A stretch of DNA of 56,416 bases from Bacteroidales bacterium (GTDB taxonomy: Bacteria > Bacteroidota > Bacteroidia > Bacteroidales > TTA-H9). Location of the stretch: contig JAQVCV010000027.1 of NCBI GenBank assembly GCA_028689615.1, positions 1 to 56,416 on the forward strand, written 5' to 3'. How positions within the stretch are numbered: position 1 is the stretch's first letter; the number at the start of each line of letters is the position of its first letter. The position numbers were made by a program, and so were the translations under genes. Below the pieces are notes generated by a model. It saw only the letters and a program-made list of their open reading frames with translations, ran no database searches and was not told where the DNA came from. Below, in pieces: positions 1-9,820 of this stretch.

Positions 1-1
1 T

Positions 2-55
2 GGTGAAGAACTGATCATGCAATTGATTACAGGCATAGAGAATCAAATTCTGTAA
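2..55 (+). CDS. C-terminal fragment of an unidentified protein (runs off left edge)
   Basis: The second frame is open from the window edge and reads GEELIMQLITGIENQIL before a TAA at 53-55. It is too short to identify. It may be the end of a plus-strand gene that converges on the TPR regulator, or chance. No other coding signal is seen from 56 to 282, which holds only a small hairpin. Confidence 0.25.
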   Translation, partial: GEELIMQLITGIENQIL

Positions 56-220
56 CATCCTGGTATTTTCTGCAGTCACCCGATAGGAAGACAGATAGAC
101 ACCCTTTCCTTTATTGACATCCCTACAGGTTATGCAAGGGCTATTGTTGTTTGATGTAAGAAGTTGCTTCAAAATTTGAAAAGGGCTTCAAACCGTTGCT
201 GTCAGAATTGTTAATCCTGT

Positions 221-253
221 TTCCCGATATGCCCCAGCCGAAGCAATCGGGAA
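221..253. other. Intergenic hairpin between convergent genes
   Basis: TTCCCGAT at 221-228 is perfectly complementary to ATCGGGAA at 246-253 across a 17-nt loop. It lies downstream of the minus-strand TPR regulator but has no T-tract, so it is at best a weak terminator or a dispersed repeat remnant. The same TTCCCGA half-site recurs in the compound repeats near 21.4 and 55.7 kb. Confidence 0.3.
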
Positions 254-282
254 GAGACAAGAACCCATTTGGAACGTTGGCC

Positions 283-2280
283 TCAGAGGGTGCCCAGGTA
301 AGCAGACAAATCGGCTTCAGGTTCCAGGTTCAGGTGTTTGCGAAGCCTCTGGCGGTTTTTGTTAACAGCAGCCAACGAAATATTCATAACATCGGCAATC
401 TCACGTGAAGAGAGCCTGATAAGCAGGTAAGCGCACAATTTTTGTTCATTCAGAGTAAGTCCGGGTGCAACCTGGAGCAACCTGTCGAAAAAACCCGGAT
501 AGGCCTCTTCGAACGAAACCCCGAACTTCTTCCAGTTCAAATCGCGATCGAGGTTGCTGTTTATCAGTTGAACAGCGTCGTGCAACGATCCGGGTACTGT
601 GTTTCCGAGCTGTTTGCGCAAAGTCAATAAAATTTTTTTTATTTGCCCCAAAACCTCGTTCTGATTAATAAAATTGGCCGTTATAGATATTAACTGATTG
701 TTTTTCATAACAATGCTCGAGTTCAACCGTTCCAATTCCAGTTTGCTTTCCAGTTGTTCTGCCAGATGCTTCTGCTGCAGTAGGGCTTTGGCGGTTGCTT
801 CACGATGTTTCTCGGCCTCCAGAAGGCGGTAGTCGTTTTCGCTTGCAGCCAGCTCCAACTCCTTCAATCTCAACTCCTGATGCAGCAGTTGCCGGGTTTT
901 AAGCAGCGATTTGTTTTTAAGCCGCAGCAGGAAGAAAAGCAATACCAACACTGCTGCCGATGAAACGGAAACGATCATCAACAGTCTGAACGACTGCTCC
1001 CTGCTTTGGTTTTGAGCCTCTTGCAGCGAGATGCGCTGCCTTAAAATCTGATTTTCCTGCTCCTTCTGCTTCACCTCGTATCGGGCCTGCATCTCCGACA
1101 GTTGCCGGCTCACACGTTCATTGTAAAGTGTATCGTTGAGCGCTATGAATCTTTGCAGATGGGGAACTGCCTCCTTGTAGCGGTTGGTCATCCTGTAAAT
1201 ATCGGCCAGGTGGCGGTGAGCATCAGCCTCAACAATGCTGAACCCACCTGCCTCAGCCATTTTAAGTGCCTTTTGGGCGTTAAAAAAGGCCTCGTCGAAG
1301 TGCCCCATCCCGATCAGAATATCTGCCATCAGACTGTAAGCGTTTGCCATCCCCTCTTCATCGCCAATACTCTGTTTCAGTTGCAACGACAATCTTTGAT
1401 TCTCTATTGCCTTCTGGTATTCCCCTTTTTGGTTATAAATAATAGCCCTGTTGTGGTAGATGCTCGCCATTCCTCGCCTGTTTCCCTGCTTCTGTTGCAC
1501 GATCAACGCTCTGGAATACCAGCGAAGTGCCTCCTCCTTTTTTCCACGGATGTCGTTTACTACTCCAAGGTTGTTGTAAACAGATCCCAGACTTTCGTAC
1601 ACTCGATGCGTCAGCGAAACCTCAAGAGCTCTCTGCAGATACCTTTCTGCATCATCGTATTGTTTGATTCTGGAGAAAAGGCATCCAATATTCAGGCTCG
1701 TATTAGCGATCCCCTGAAAGTGGTTTGCATGCTGATAGATTTGTCCGGCATGCTGATAATACTTAAGAGCTGAATCGGTGTGACCGGCATTTTCAAATGC
1801 GATTCCCAGGGAGGTATAAAGGCGTCCCCTATGCGACGGCTGCTCAAGGGAAGATTGCCGCGACAGCGATTCTCTCAAAAATCGAATAGCAGTATCGTAG
1901 CTACCCAAATTATTATAAGCCAACCCCTTTTGAATCAAGCACAACACCTCAAACCTCGCTTCCTTGTGTTTTGTGGCCCATCGCGTAGCATCGTTAATGT
2001 ATTTCAATGCTGTTTTCACATCGGAATTGATGTAGCAACCTGATAATTTAAGCAACACCTCACCTTTCTCGCTTTCACCTGATGCTGCAAGGCATTTCAG
2101 AAGAGAGTCGGATCGTGATTCGCCCCTGGAATTAACCGGCAGCGCGAGGCAAAACAAAATCACAAGAGTGGTAAAACAAAACCACGAACCCGCCGTCACC
2201 GCACGACGAAACCGGCAGATGGCATGTTCGGAGATGGAGAGGGTGGATTTCTTGGGTGTAGGGAAAAAAGAGGCCAACAT
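283..2280 (-). CDS. TPR sensor protein with a single transmembrane helix and C-terminal LuxR-like HTH
   Basis: 665 aa. An N-terminal hydrophobic segment (about residues 32-50, FCFTTLVILFCLALP) looks like a signal sequence. Tetratricopeptide repeats fill about residues 60-400 (for example YNNLGSYDTAIRFLRESL and YNNLGVVNDIRGKKEEALRWY). One transmembrane helix follows at about 432-455, flanked by coiled-coil-prone, charged sequence. The last ~60 residues form a helix-turn-helix with a LuxR/GerE-like pattern (LNEQKLCAYLLIRLSSREIA, then NISLAAVNKNRQRLRKHL). This architecture is common in Bacteroidota: periplasmic TPRs sense a signal and a cytoplasmic HTH presumably acts on transcription. The ligand and targets cannot be read from the sequence. 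It is a stand-alone gene divergent from nothing, followed upstream by manA on the same strand. Confidence 0.85.
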   Translation of the reverse strand: MLASFFPTPKKSTLSISEHAICRFRRAVTAGSWFCFTTLVILFCLALPVNSRGESRSDSLLKCLAASGESEKGEVLLKLSGCYINSDVKTALKYINDATRWATKHKEARFEVLCLIQKGLAYNNLGSYDTAIRFLRESLSRQSSLEQPSHRGRLYTSLGIAFENAGHTDSALKYYQHAGQIYQHANHFQGIANTSLNIGCLFSRIKQYDDAERYLQRALEVSLTHRVYESLGSVYNNLGVVNDIRGKKEEALRWYSRALIVQQKQGNRRGMASIYHNRAIIYNQKGEYQKAIENQRLSLQLKQSIGDEEGMANAYSLMADILIGMGHFDEAFFNAQKALKMAEAGGFSIVEADAHRHLADIYRMTNRYKEAVPHLQRFIALNDTLYNERVSRQLSEMQARYEVKQKEQENQILRQRISLQEAQNQSREQSFRLLMIVSVSSAAVLVLLFFLLRLKNKSLLKTRQLLHQELRLKELELAASENDYRLLEAEKHREATAKALLQQKHLAEQLESKLELERLNSSIVMKNNQLISITANFINQNEVLGQIKKILLTLRKQLGNTVPGSLHDAVQLINSNLDRDLNWKKFGVSFEEAYPGFFDRLLQVAPGLTLNEQKLCAYLLIRLSSREIADVMNISLAAVNKNRQRLRKHLNLEPEADLSAYLGTL

Positions 2281-2336
2281 GACAGATAGGATGGAATCAG
2301 AACCTGAAAGTTACACCCTTTACCATGCGAACAAGG

Positions 2337-3320
2337 CTAATTGCGGATGTGAATCTCGAGCAACCGGGCTTCCCCTTCGGGATAGATGCGAACCCCATCA
2401 ATGATGGCTGGCACCAGCAAGGCTTGTCCGGCAGGCAGGATCTCGTGACCGCCTTCGTATTCCACACGTGCCGATCCACTGGTATTCAGAAGCACCACGA
2501 ACGAATCGAGACCGCTGTAATCGCGGGCCAGAGGTTTATCAAGCGCCAGCAGACTGGTGTTGAAGTAAGGACACTCAACCAGAGGTTGTGTGGCATTTTT
2601 TACACGAGGATAATCGGTTCGGTAATCCTTTTCAACCGTGAAGTCGATGGCATCAAGGGCCTGCTCGACGTGCATTTCGCGGGGCTGCCCTTTATCGTCG
2701 AGCCGATCCCAGTCGTAGATGCGGTAAGTATTGTCGGAGGTTTGCTGAATCTCGGCCAGCATGATACCCGGGCCAAGGGCATGCACCCTGCCCGACGGCA
2801 TAAAAAACACATCGCCGGATGCTACTGGTTCGAAGTTGAGCACCTCGCGAAGGGTTTTCTGCTCCAGATGCTTCTTGTATGCCTCTTTGGCTATGCGCTG
2901 GCTGAAGCCGCTGATGAGTTGAGCTCCCGGGGCAGCATCCATCACATACCACATTTCTGTTTTGCCACGACCTATGCCACGTTGGCGGGCCAGTTCATCG
3001 TCGGGGTGCACCTGTATGGAGAGCCAATCGGCAGCATCGAGAATCTTCACCAGAATGGGGAACTCGTTGCCATATTTTTCGTAGTTGGCCTCGCCCACCA
3101 AATCGCCCATGTAAACCTCGATGAGCTCGTTGAGTTCGTTGCCTGCCAGGAAACCATTATCAACAATGCTGGGGTCGGAGGCGTAGCCCGATACCACCCA
3201 GGCTTCGCCACAGTTTGGCAAAGGTTGGAAATTGATTCCCAACACACTGCTGATCCGTTGTCCGCCCCAAATCTTATCTTTGAGCACCGGTTTAAAACGC
3301 AAAGGATAGAGTTCGTTCAT
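2337..3320 (-). CDS. manA: Mannose-6-phosphate isomerase, class I
   Basis: 327 aa from the ATG at 3318-3320 (MNELYPLRFKPVLKDKIWGG), which matches the conserved beginning of short type I phosphomannose isomerases. A longer frame exists upstream but would overlap the divergent amidohydrolase and adds no conserved sequence. The cupin metal-site motifs are present: SIQVHPDDE, KTEMWYVMDA and GDVFFMPSGRVHALGPG, with the YRIYDWDR segment typical of the family. It interconverts mannose-6-phosphate and fructose-6-phosphate in the cytoplasm, feeding GDP-mannose synthesis or mannose catabolism. It is separated by 47 nt from the divergent M20 hydrolase, so the two promoters share this gap. Confidence 0.95.
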   Translation of the reverse strand: MNELYPLRFKPVLKDKIWGGQRISSVLGINFQPLPNCGEAWVVSGYASDPSIVDNGFLAGNELNELIEVYMGDLVGEANYEKYGNEFPILVKILDAADWLSIQVHPDDELARQRGIGRGKTEMWYVMDAAPGAQLISGFSQRIAKEAYKKHLEQKTLREVLNFEPVASGDVFFMPSGRVHALGPGIMLAEIQQTSDNTYRIYDWDRLDDKGQPREMHVEQALDAIDFTVEKDYRTDYPRVKNATQPLVECPYFNTSLLALDKPLARDYSGLDSFVVLLNTSGSARVEYEGGHEILPAGQALLVPAIIDGVRIYPEGEARLLEIHIRN

Positions 3321-3367
3321 TCTTGCTACTTTTGAAGGATGAAATGCAAAATTAAAAATAACCCCCA

Positions 3368-4534
3368 ATGATACCAATACCCTCTGAGGAGAACTGGCTG
3401 CGCGAAGTGACAGAATTTCGACGCCGGTTGCATGCAAAACCCTGTCTTTCGGGCCATGAGGCCGAAACCGTGGCCATGATCAGCGAGTTTCTAAAGCCCT
3501 GGACTCCCTTCCAAACCACCACTCTGGTAAACGGCACCGGACTGGCATGTTGTTACCGCGGCAACAGGCCCGGGAAACGTTTGTTGCTTCGAGCCGATAC
3601 CGACGCCCTCCCCATCCAGGAAACCAATTCATTCAACCATAGGTCGGAAACCGAAAACGTGAGCCACAAATGCGGCCACGACGGCCACACCGCCATTTTG
3701 GCAGGGTTGGCTCCCTTCCTGAGCCACGGTCAATTTGCCGGCGAAGTGGTTTTGCTTTTTCAGCCCGCCGAAGAGGTTGGCAAAGGAGCCGCTGCAATCC
3801 TGGCCGATGAGGCCTTCGAGAACCTGAAACCCGACCTGGTTGCAGGATTGCACAACCTGCCTGGCTTTCCGCGAGGTGCTGTCTGCCTGCGCAACGGGGT
3901 TTTCGCTGCTGCATCAGAAGGGATAACCATCAACCTTACAGGCCTGACGGCCCACGCCGCCTATCCCGAAACCGGACATTCGCCAGTGCTGGCTGTAGCA
4001 CAACTCCTAACAGGAATAGAAGGACTTAAAAACCTGACCGATTCTCCCGACGATTTTCACCTGGTAACTGTTATACATGCCCAAATCGGAAAACCAGCTT
4101 TTGGCACTGCACCCGGCGATGCACAAATTTCGGCCACCCTGCGAACCTACGACAACCTGGCCATCGATGCACTAAAAACCCGAGTAAAAAACCTGGCTTT
4201 CGACGTGTCGCAACGACATGGTTTGCAATGCTCCGTAAACTTTACCGAACCCTTCAGGGCCACCGAAAGTCACCCCGATATGGTGAAAAAAGCTGCCCTG
4301 GCTGCCACAAGAGCCAACCTCGAAGTGGTGCACCTGCCCAGCCCTTTCAGATGGTCGGAAGATTTCGGGCAATTCACCGAAAGATGGCCCGGAGTTTTTG
4401 TGGGGCTGGGGGCAGGTACCAACCACGCCGCACTTCACAACCCCGATTACGACTTCCCCGACGAACTCCTCATTCACGGTATGAACTTCTGGAAAGAATT
4501 CATCGGCGAAACCCTTGACCAACCCACTAAATAA
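3368..4534 (+). CDS. M20 family amidohydrolase (N-acyl amino acid / IAA-amide hydrolase type)
   Basis: 388 aa. The metal ligands expected of the M20/amidohydrolase family are visible: LLLRADTDALP (about residue 78-88), HKCGHDGHTAIL (about 97-108), QPAEEVGKGA (about 134-143), AGLHNLPG, and near the C-terminus GAGTNHAALHNPDYDF. The family hydrolyses N-acyl or conjugated amino acids using a di-metal centre, and the dimerisation domain lies between about residues 180 and 290. No signal peptide is seen, so it is probably cytoplasmic. The substrate cannot be set from sequence. The CotH-like gene follows 24 nt downstream and may be co-transcribed. Confidence 0.9.
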   Translation: MIPIPSEENWLREVTEFRRRLHAKPCLSGHEAETVAMISEFLKPWTPFQTTTLVNGTGLACCYRGNRPGKRLLLRADTDALPIQETNSFNHRSETENVSHKCGHDGHTAILAGLAPFLSHGQFAGEVVLLFQPAEEVGKGAAAILADEAFENLKPDLVAGLHNLPGFPRGAVCLRNGVFAAASEGITINLTGLTAHAAYPETGHSPVLAVAQLLTGIEGLKNLTDSPDDFHLVTVIHAQIGKPAFGTAPGDAQISATLRTYDNLAIDALKTRVKNLAFDVSQRHGLQCSVNFTEPFRATESHPDMVKKAALAATRANLEVVHLPSPFRWSEDFGQFTERWPGVFVGLGAGTNHAALHNPDYDFPDELLIHGMNFWKEFIGETLDQPTK

Positions 4535-4558
4535 CCCGTTCAAAACATCCTACACCCC

Positions 4559-6880
4559 ATGAATCCTTCCTACTCCACCCTGTTTCCCCTAAAAAACATG
4601 CTGCTTCTCGTTGCTTTTACAATCAGTTTGCTTGCAGCTTCAGCCCAGTCTGACGAAAGCTGGAAAGTATTCGACGATACCCAGGTGAGCCGTATCAACA
4701 TCACCATCCACCCCGATACCCTCGACTGGATTTACAACAACCCCGAAAGCGATCTTGAACACCTGGCCACGGCGCAGTTTATCAACTCCTGGATCGATCA
4801 AACCTTTGATTCGGTAGGATTCAGGCTGCGCGGCAACACCTCGCGTCAAAGTCATAAAAAATCGTTTAAAGTCTCTTTCAACACCTTTGTAAAAGGACGA
4901 AAACTCCTGGGTATCGAAAAGCTAAACCTCAACGGCGAACACAACGATCCATCCATTGCCAGGTCAAAATTCTGTTTCGACCGATGGGCCGACATCGGGC
5001 TACCCGCCTCACGTGCCAGCCATGTCGAAGTTTACATCAACCAAAACTATTACGGCCTCTACATATCGGTGGAACATATTGATGAGGAGTTTCTTCAGAA
5101 ACGCTTTCAGGATGATGCCGGAAACCTTTGGAAATGCCTCTACCCTGCCGATCTGGATTATAAAGGCGACAACATCGCGGCGTATGGCGATGCCTATGAA
5201 CTAAAAACCAACGAAACCCAAAACAACCAGTCGCAGCTCATCCGCCTTATGAAACGGTTGAAACAAACACCTTTGGCTGCACTTCCCGACACCCTCGACA
5301 AAATAATCGACATGAGCGAAGTTCTGAAGTACCTGGCCATGAACACCCTGTTGGGAAGTTGGGACGACTACCGCAGCCTGATGAACAACTATTACCTCTA
5401 CCATGAACCCGGCACAGGGCTCTTTCATGTAATCCCCTACGACTACGACAACACCTTCGGCATCGACTGGTTTGGTGTCAACTGGGCCACCACCAACCCC
5501 TACGATGTACCCAAAGTGGTTGAAGGCCAACGACCGCTTAGCGATCGCGTGATGCAAATCCCCGAATGGCAAAACCTCTACACCCTCTTCCTATCCCACT
5601 TCAACCAGTATGCTGCACCCGATGCCCTGTGGTCGAACCAACCCGAAACGGTAAGAGCCATGCTCGAACCCTATGCCCTGGCCGACGATTACCGCACCCG
5701 CGACTACGGCTTCACCATGAATGATTTCAACAACAGCTACGGCCTCTCCTTTCAAAACCAACATGTTAAAAAAGGGATCAGGGAATTTGTGGCAGAACGT
5801 TCTGCCAGCCTCCTCCCCATGCTTCAATACACCAACGGGCAACCCGTGGCTTGGAGTTCGCATGCCGACAGCCGCTACCCCGCCCCGGGTCAGACGGTGG
5901 CCATCACCACATCGGCCTTTCATCCTGCTGGGATTCTCAAGGTTGAGGCCGAATACCGCGTCAATGGAGGCAACATTCAGCTCAAACCGCTCAATCAAAA
6001 TGCCCTGCCCGGAGCTAAAAATGTTGACGAAAGCTACCGCTGGCAAGGAACAATAGGGCCCTTTGAGCAGGGCGACCAAGTGGAATGGCGTATCAAAGCC
6101 ACCTCACAGGAGCCCTCGGCAGCCAGCTGGCCGCGTGCCCACTGGTATAAAATGGATGTGGCTGTTGCTCCCCAACATCTGGTGGTAAACGAAATCATGG
6201 CGGCCAACGCCACCACCCTTGCCGATCCACAAGGCGATTACGACGATTGGGCCGAGCTGTTCAACCCCTCGTTGTCGCCTGTATTCCTTACCGGATGTTA
6301 CGTGACCGACAACCCGTCGAACCCGGTGAAATACAGGATCACCACACCCGATGTGGTGGTACCTCCCCAGGGTTACCTGCTGGTGTGGTGCGACGACGAC
6401 GCCGGCGATGCAGGAATTCATACCAGTTTCAAACTAAGCGCCGATGGCGAGTTTTTTGGTCTGGTAGCCCCCGACGGTACTACCTGGATAGACTCGGTGA
6501 CCTTTGGAGAACAGACCACCGATTTGTCGATAGCACGGCTGCCCAACGGAACCGGTTCGTGGATCACCACCACCCCTACACCTCTGGCAGCCAACCAGGG
6601 AATAGGTCTGGCGCAGACCGACCACCTTCAATCCATCGTGTTTGCTCCCAATCCGGCTGGCAAATCAGCAACCAACCTTTTCTTCCCTGCCGGGATAGAA
6701 GGATCAGTAAGCATAACCTTTTTCGACATGACAGGAAGGCAGGTAGCGCGATGGAATGACGAGATAAAACCAGGGACACCACTGAGCATCACCACAAAAA
6801 ACCTTCCCGAAGGTTTGCTGATTGCCACCATCGAGACGCAACACACAACCCTGCACAGGAAACTGTTGATCAACCGATAA
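4559..6880 (+). CDS. Secreted CotH-family protein with lamin-tail domain and type IX sorting domain
   Basis: 773 aa. The N-terminal signal peptide (KNMLLLVAFTISLLAASAQS) is followed by a CotH kinase-like domain at about residues 40-420. Typical motifs are FRLRGNTSR, KSFKVSFN, GIEKLNLNGEHNDP, YYGLYISVEHIDEEFL and FHVIPYDYDNTFG. A lamin-tail domain follows at about 540-660 (LVVNEIMAANATTL, DWAELFNPS). The end has the pattern of a type IX secretion C-terminal domain (FAPNPAGKSA ... DMTGRQVARW ... LPEGLLIATI). CotH proteins are atypical kinases in Bacillus spores; in Bacteroidota the substrate is unknown. Predicted to be exported to the cell surface or medium. Confidence 0.9.
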   Translation: MNPSYSTLFPLKNMLLLVAFTISLLAASAQSDESWKVFDDTQVSRINITIHPDTLDWIYNNPESDLEHLATAQFINSWIDQTFDSVGFRLRGNTSRQSHKKSFKVSFNTFVKGRKLLGIEKLNLNGEHNDPSIARSKFCFDRWADIGLPASRASHVEVYINQNYYGLYISVEHIDEEFLQKRFQDDAGNLWKCLYPADLDYKGDNIAAYGDAYELKTNETQNNQSQLIRLMKRLKQTPLAALPDTLDKIIDMSEVLKYLAMNTLLGSWDDYRSLMNNYYLYHEPGTGLFHVIPYDYDNTFGIDWFGVNWATTNPYDVPKVVEGQRPLSDRVMQIPEWQNLYTLFLSHFNQYAAPDALWSNQPETVRAMLEPYALADDYRTRDYGFTMNDFNNSYGLSFQNQHVKKGIREFVAERSASLLPMLQYTNGQPVAWSSHADSRYPAPGQTVAITTSAFHPAGILKVEAEYRVNGGNIQLKPLNQNALPGAKNVDESYRWQGTIGPFEQGDQVEWRIKATSQEPSAASWPRAHWYKMDVAVAPQHLVVNEIMAANATTLADPQGDYDDWAELFNPSLSPVFLTGCYVTDNPSNPVKYRITTPDVVVPPQGYLLVWCDDDAGDAGIHTSFKLSADGEFFGLVAPDGTTWIDSVTFGEQTTDLSIARLPNGTGSWITTTPTPLAANQGIGLAQTDHLQSIVFAPNPAGKSATNLFFPAGIEGSVSITFFDMTGRQVARWNDEIKPGTPLSITTKNLPEGLLIATIETQHTTLHRKLLINR

Positions 6881-6961
6881 CAGAGAAACACCTTCAGGCA
6901 ATTCCCTCCGGAGGTTACCTCTTTATCCGGTTTGTTAACCCATTCATAGGATTAATTTTAA

Positions 6962-6990
6962 GTTGCGCTTGATAAAATTTCGTTACTTTG
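6962..6990 (+). promoter_or_regulatory. Putative Bacteroidota-type promoter for the TonB receptor operon
   Basis: TTGC at 6963-6966 and TACTTTG at 6984-6990 resemble the -33 TTTG and -7 TAnnTTTG elements of Bacteroidota sigma-ABfr promoters with near-normal spacing. The -7 element is one base short of consensus. It lies about 95 nt upstream of the receptor ATG. Confidence 0.4.
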
Positions 6991-7083
6991 CACCCCTTTT
7001 CTCCGAACCTGACGGATTGTAAGCGGTTTGCGACCCGTTGGTTGAACGGTGGAGAGGTTTAGAAAATAAGTTATACATAACAG

Positions 7084-9795
7084 ATGAGGAAAATTCTTTC
7101 TACACTCACGCTGATGTTGGTCGCCACAGCTCTCTGGTCGCAGACCGGGACATTGCGCGGCACCATCACCGACCAATCGTCGGGGAAACCCCTGCCACAA
7201 GCCACTGTGATAGCGGGATTGATTCAGGCCACTACCGATGCTGGTGGTCAATATGAAATTACGGGGCTTTCCGTTGGGAAGCTCTATGTTACAGTTACCG
7301 GCACAGGAATTGAAACCCAGTCGGAAGAAATTGAAATTGTTGCCGGCGAGAACACCTGGTCGCCGTCGGTAGTGGTAATCAACACCACCTCCAACGACAT
7401 TCAGGGGATCACCGAGGTAACTGCTTCGCAGCTCGACCTTGAAGACGAAGGGCGCGGCCAGTCGGCCGGAGGCCTTCTGCAATCAACCGGCGACGTGTTC
7501 ACCTCCACCGCCGGCTACGTGTTAAGCGCGGCCTATTTCAGGACACGAGGGTTCGACTCGGAAAACTTCGCCGTGTATATGAACGGTGTAAAAGTGAACG
7601 ACGCCGAGACCGGTTGGCCGGCCTGGAGCGAATGGGGCGGACTGAACGATGTGACCCGCAACAAAGAGGTTGGCATTGGTTTGAATCCCACCGCCTTCTC
7701 GTTTGGTTACCCTGGCGGTGCTACCAACATCATCACCCGCGCGTCGGAGCAACGCAAACAGACCAAATTTACCTATTCACTTGGCAACCGCAGCTACACC
7801 CACCGTTGGATGTTCACCCACTCAACCGGTATGATGCAAAACGGATGGGCCTTCAGCGTGAGCGCCTCAAAACGCTACGGAACAGAAGGAGCCATCGAGG
7901 GTTTGTTCTACGACGCCTACAGCTACTTTGCTGCTGCCGAGAAAAAAATCAACAACCGGCACTCGCTGGCCTTCAGCGTGATGGGATCGCCCACCAAACG
8001 AGCTCAACGGTCGGGTTCGACCCAGGAAGTTTACGACCTGCTTGGCGACAACCTTTACAACGCCAACTGGGGCTATCAGAACGGCGAAAAAAGGGCTTCA
8101 CGCATCAAACACTTCCATGAGCCCATCTTCACATTGAACCACTACTGGCAACTGGCCGAAAACACCCGCCTTACAACCAGCCTTTTCTTCCAGACCGGTT
8201 ACAACGGCAGCAAAGCCATCAACTGGTACAACGCCGCCGATCCCCGTCCCGATTACTACCGCAACCTCCCCAGCTATTACTACATCCAGGGTCTCACCGC
8301 TGCCGGTGATGCCGCCACCGAATACTGGAAAACCAATCCAGACGCGGGGCTTATTGACTGGAACTCACTCTACCAGGCCAACTACGGCCGCAATGCCACA
8401 GGAAAACAGGCTGCTTACATCATGGAAGACCGCCGCATCGACCAGACCCAGGCCGGAATCAGCTTCCTGCTCAACAGTCAGATCAACGAAAACATGAAAC
8501 TGAATGCCGGGTTGGAAGTAAGAAAATACAAAGGTCACCACTACAAACTGATCGACGACCTGCTGGGCGGTAAATACTGGATTGATGTGGATCAATTTGC
8601 CGAACGCGACCTGGCCGGCGACACCGTGGCAGCGCAGAACGATTTGCAAAACCCCAACCGCCGCGTGACCGAAGGCGACACCTACGGTTACAACTACAAC
8701 CTCTTTCAAGACGAGATGAACCTGTGGGCCAATGCCGAATTTACTTACAACAAGGTTGACTTCTACGTGGGAGCCATGGGCAACTACACCAGTATGTGGC
8801 GCGACGGCCTCTACCAAAACGGTCGGTTCCCCGACAATTCGCTTGGGCAATCGGAAAAGAAAAACTTCATGTCGCCTGGTGCTAAAACCGGCCTCACTTA
8901 CAAGATCAACGGGCGCAACTTCATCCAGGGCAACGCCATGTGGATGCAACGAGCTCCCATGCTTCGCGATGCCTTCATCTCGCAGCGCATCCGCAACGAT
9001 TTCGCCCCTGGCCTTACTAACGAAACCATCGTGGGTGGCGATATCAGCTACATCATTCGCAGCCCCTACCTCAAGGCCCGCATCACAGCGTTCCAGAGTA
9101 TGTTTTACGACCAGACCGAGTTGCGCAGCTTCTACCACGACGACCTCAATACCTTCGTAAACATGGTGATTACCGGAATTGACAAGGTGCATCAGGGCTT
9201 CGAAATTGGTGCCGAAGTAAAGCTCACAACCGCCCTTTCGGTTACAGGTGTAGCATCCATTGGCAATTACCGCGTTACATCACGACCCACCGGAACCATC
9301 ACTGCCGAGAACGGAACACTTGACGAAACTACTGAAACTTTTTACCTGAAAAACTTCTATGTACCCGGTGTGCAAAACGCCGGGAGCATAGGCCTCAACT
9401 ACCGTCACCCCGCCTATTGGTTCTTCAACGCCAACCTGAACTATTTCGGGAAAAACTACCTCGATTACAACCCGCTGCGTCGCACCGCCAATGCCATCGA
9501 CGGCCTTTACACCGGCGACGACCAGGCCAAAGTGACCGCAATCACCGAGCAGGAAAAACTCGACGACGCTGTAACCCTTGATCTTGGTATCGGTAAATCG
9601 TTCCGAATCAAATACAAGTATTTCATCAACATCAACTTCAACGTATCGAACGTGCTCGACAACCAAAACCTGGTAACAGGCGGATACGAGCAATACCGGT
9701 ACGAGTCGGATACCCAACTCTACGAGAAATTCCCCTCGAAATACTTCTACGGCCTTGGCCGCACCTATTATCTCAATATTGGTTTCAGATTTTAA
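7084..9795 (+). CDS. TonB-dependent receptor with N-terminal carboxypeptidase-regulatory-like domain
   Basis: 903 aa. The signal peptide (MRKILSTLTLMLVATALWSQ) is followed by a carboxypeptidase-D regulatory-like domain (about residues 22-95, GTITDQSSGKPLPQATV). Then come a TonB plug domain (about 115-240, FRTRGFDSENFAVYMNGVKV) and a long 22-strand-type barrel ending in an aromatic residue (YYLNIGFRF). It should import a substrate through the outer membrane using TonB/ExbBD energy. It precedes a DUF5689 surface lipoprotein by 25 nt, a pairing that resembles SusC/SusD partners, so the two probably form one uptake unit. The substrate is not evident. The family is typical of Bacteroidota, and the length is usual for non-SusC receptors. 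Confidence 0.92.
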   Translation: MRKILSTLTLMLVATALWSQTGTLRGTITDQSSGKPLPQATVIAGLIQATTDAGGQYEITGLSVGKLYVTVTGTGIETQSEEIEIVAGENTWSPSVVVINTTSNDIQGITEVTASQLDLEDEGRGQSAGGLLQSTGDVFTSTAGYVLSAAYFRTRGFDSENFAVYMNGVKVNDAETGWPAWSEWGGLNDVTRNKEVGIGLNPTAFSFGYPGGATNIITRASEQRKQTKFTYSLGNRSYTHRWMFTHSTGMMQNGWAFSVSASKRYGTEGAIEGLFYDAYSYFAAAEKKINNRHSLAFSVMGSPTKRAQRSGSTQEVYDLLGDNLYNANWGYQNGEKRASRIKHFHEPIFTLNHYWQLAENTRLTTSLFFQTGYNGSKAINWYNAADPRPDYYRNLPSYYYIQGLTAAGDAATEYWKTNPDAGLIDWNSLYQANYGRNATGKQAAYIMEDRRIDQTQAGISFLLNSQINENMKLNAGLEVRKYKGHHYKLIDDLLGGKYWIDVDQFAERDLAGDTVAAQNDLQNPNRRVTEGDTYGYNYNLFQDEMNLWANAEFTYNKVDFYVGAMGNYTSMWRDGLYQNGRFPDNSLGQSEKKNFMSPGAKTGLTYKINGRNFIQGNAMWMQRAPMLRDAFISQRIRNDFAPGLTNETIVGGDISYIIRSPYLKARITAFQSMFYDQTELRSFYHDDLNTFVNMVITGIDKVHQGFEIGAEVKLTTALSVTGVASIGNYRVTSRPTGTITAENGTLDETTETFYLKNFYVPGVQNAGSIGLNYRHPAYWFFNANLNYFGKNYLDYNPLRRTANAIDGLYTGDDQAKVTAITEQEKLDDAVTLDLGIGKSFRIKYKYFININFNVSNVLDNQNLVTGGYEQYRYESDTQLYEKFPSKYFYGLGRTYYLNIGFRF

Positions 9796-9820
9796 CAGAA
9801 AAAATAAATAATAAAATAAT

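Noticed and set aside
2325-3335. Long plus-strand frame opposite manA
   Set aside because: It is the reverse-complement shadow of manA, with no domain of its own.
3321-3437. Upstream start for manA
   Set aside because: It overlaps the divergent M20 gene and adds sequence not seen in phosphomannose isomerases.
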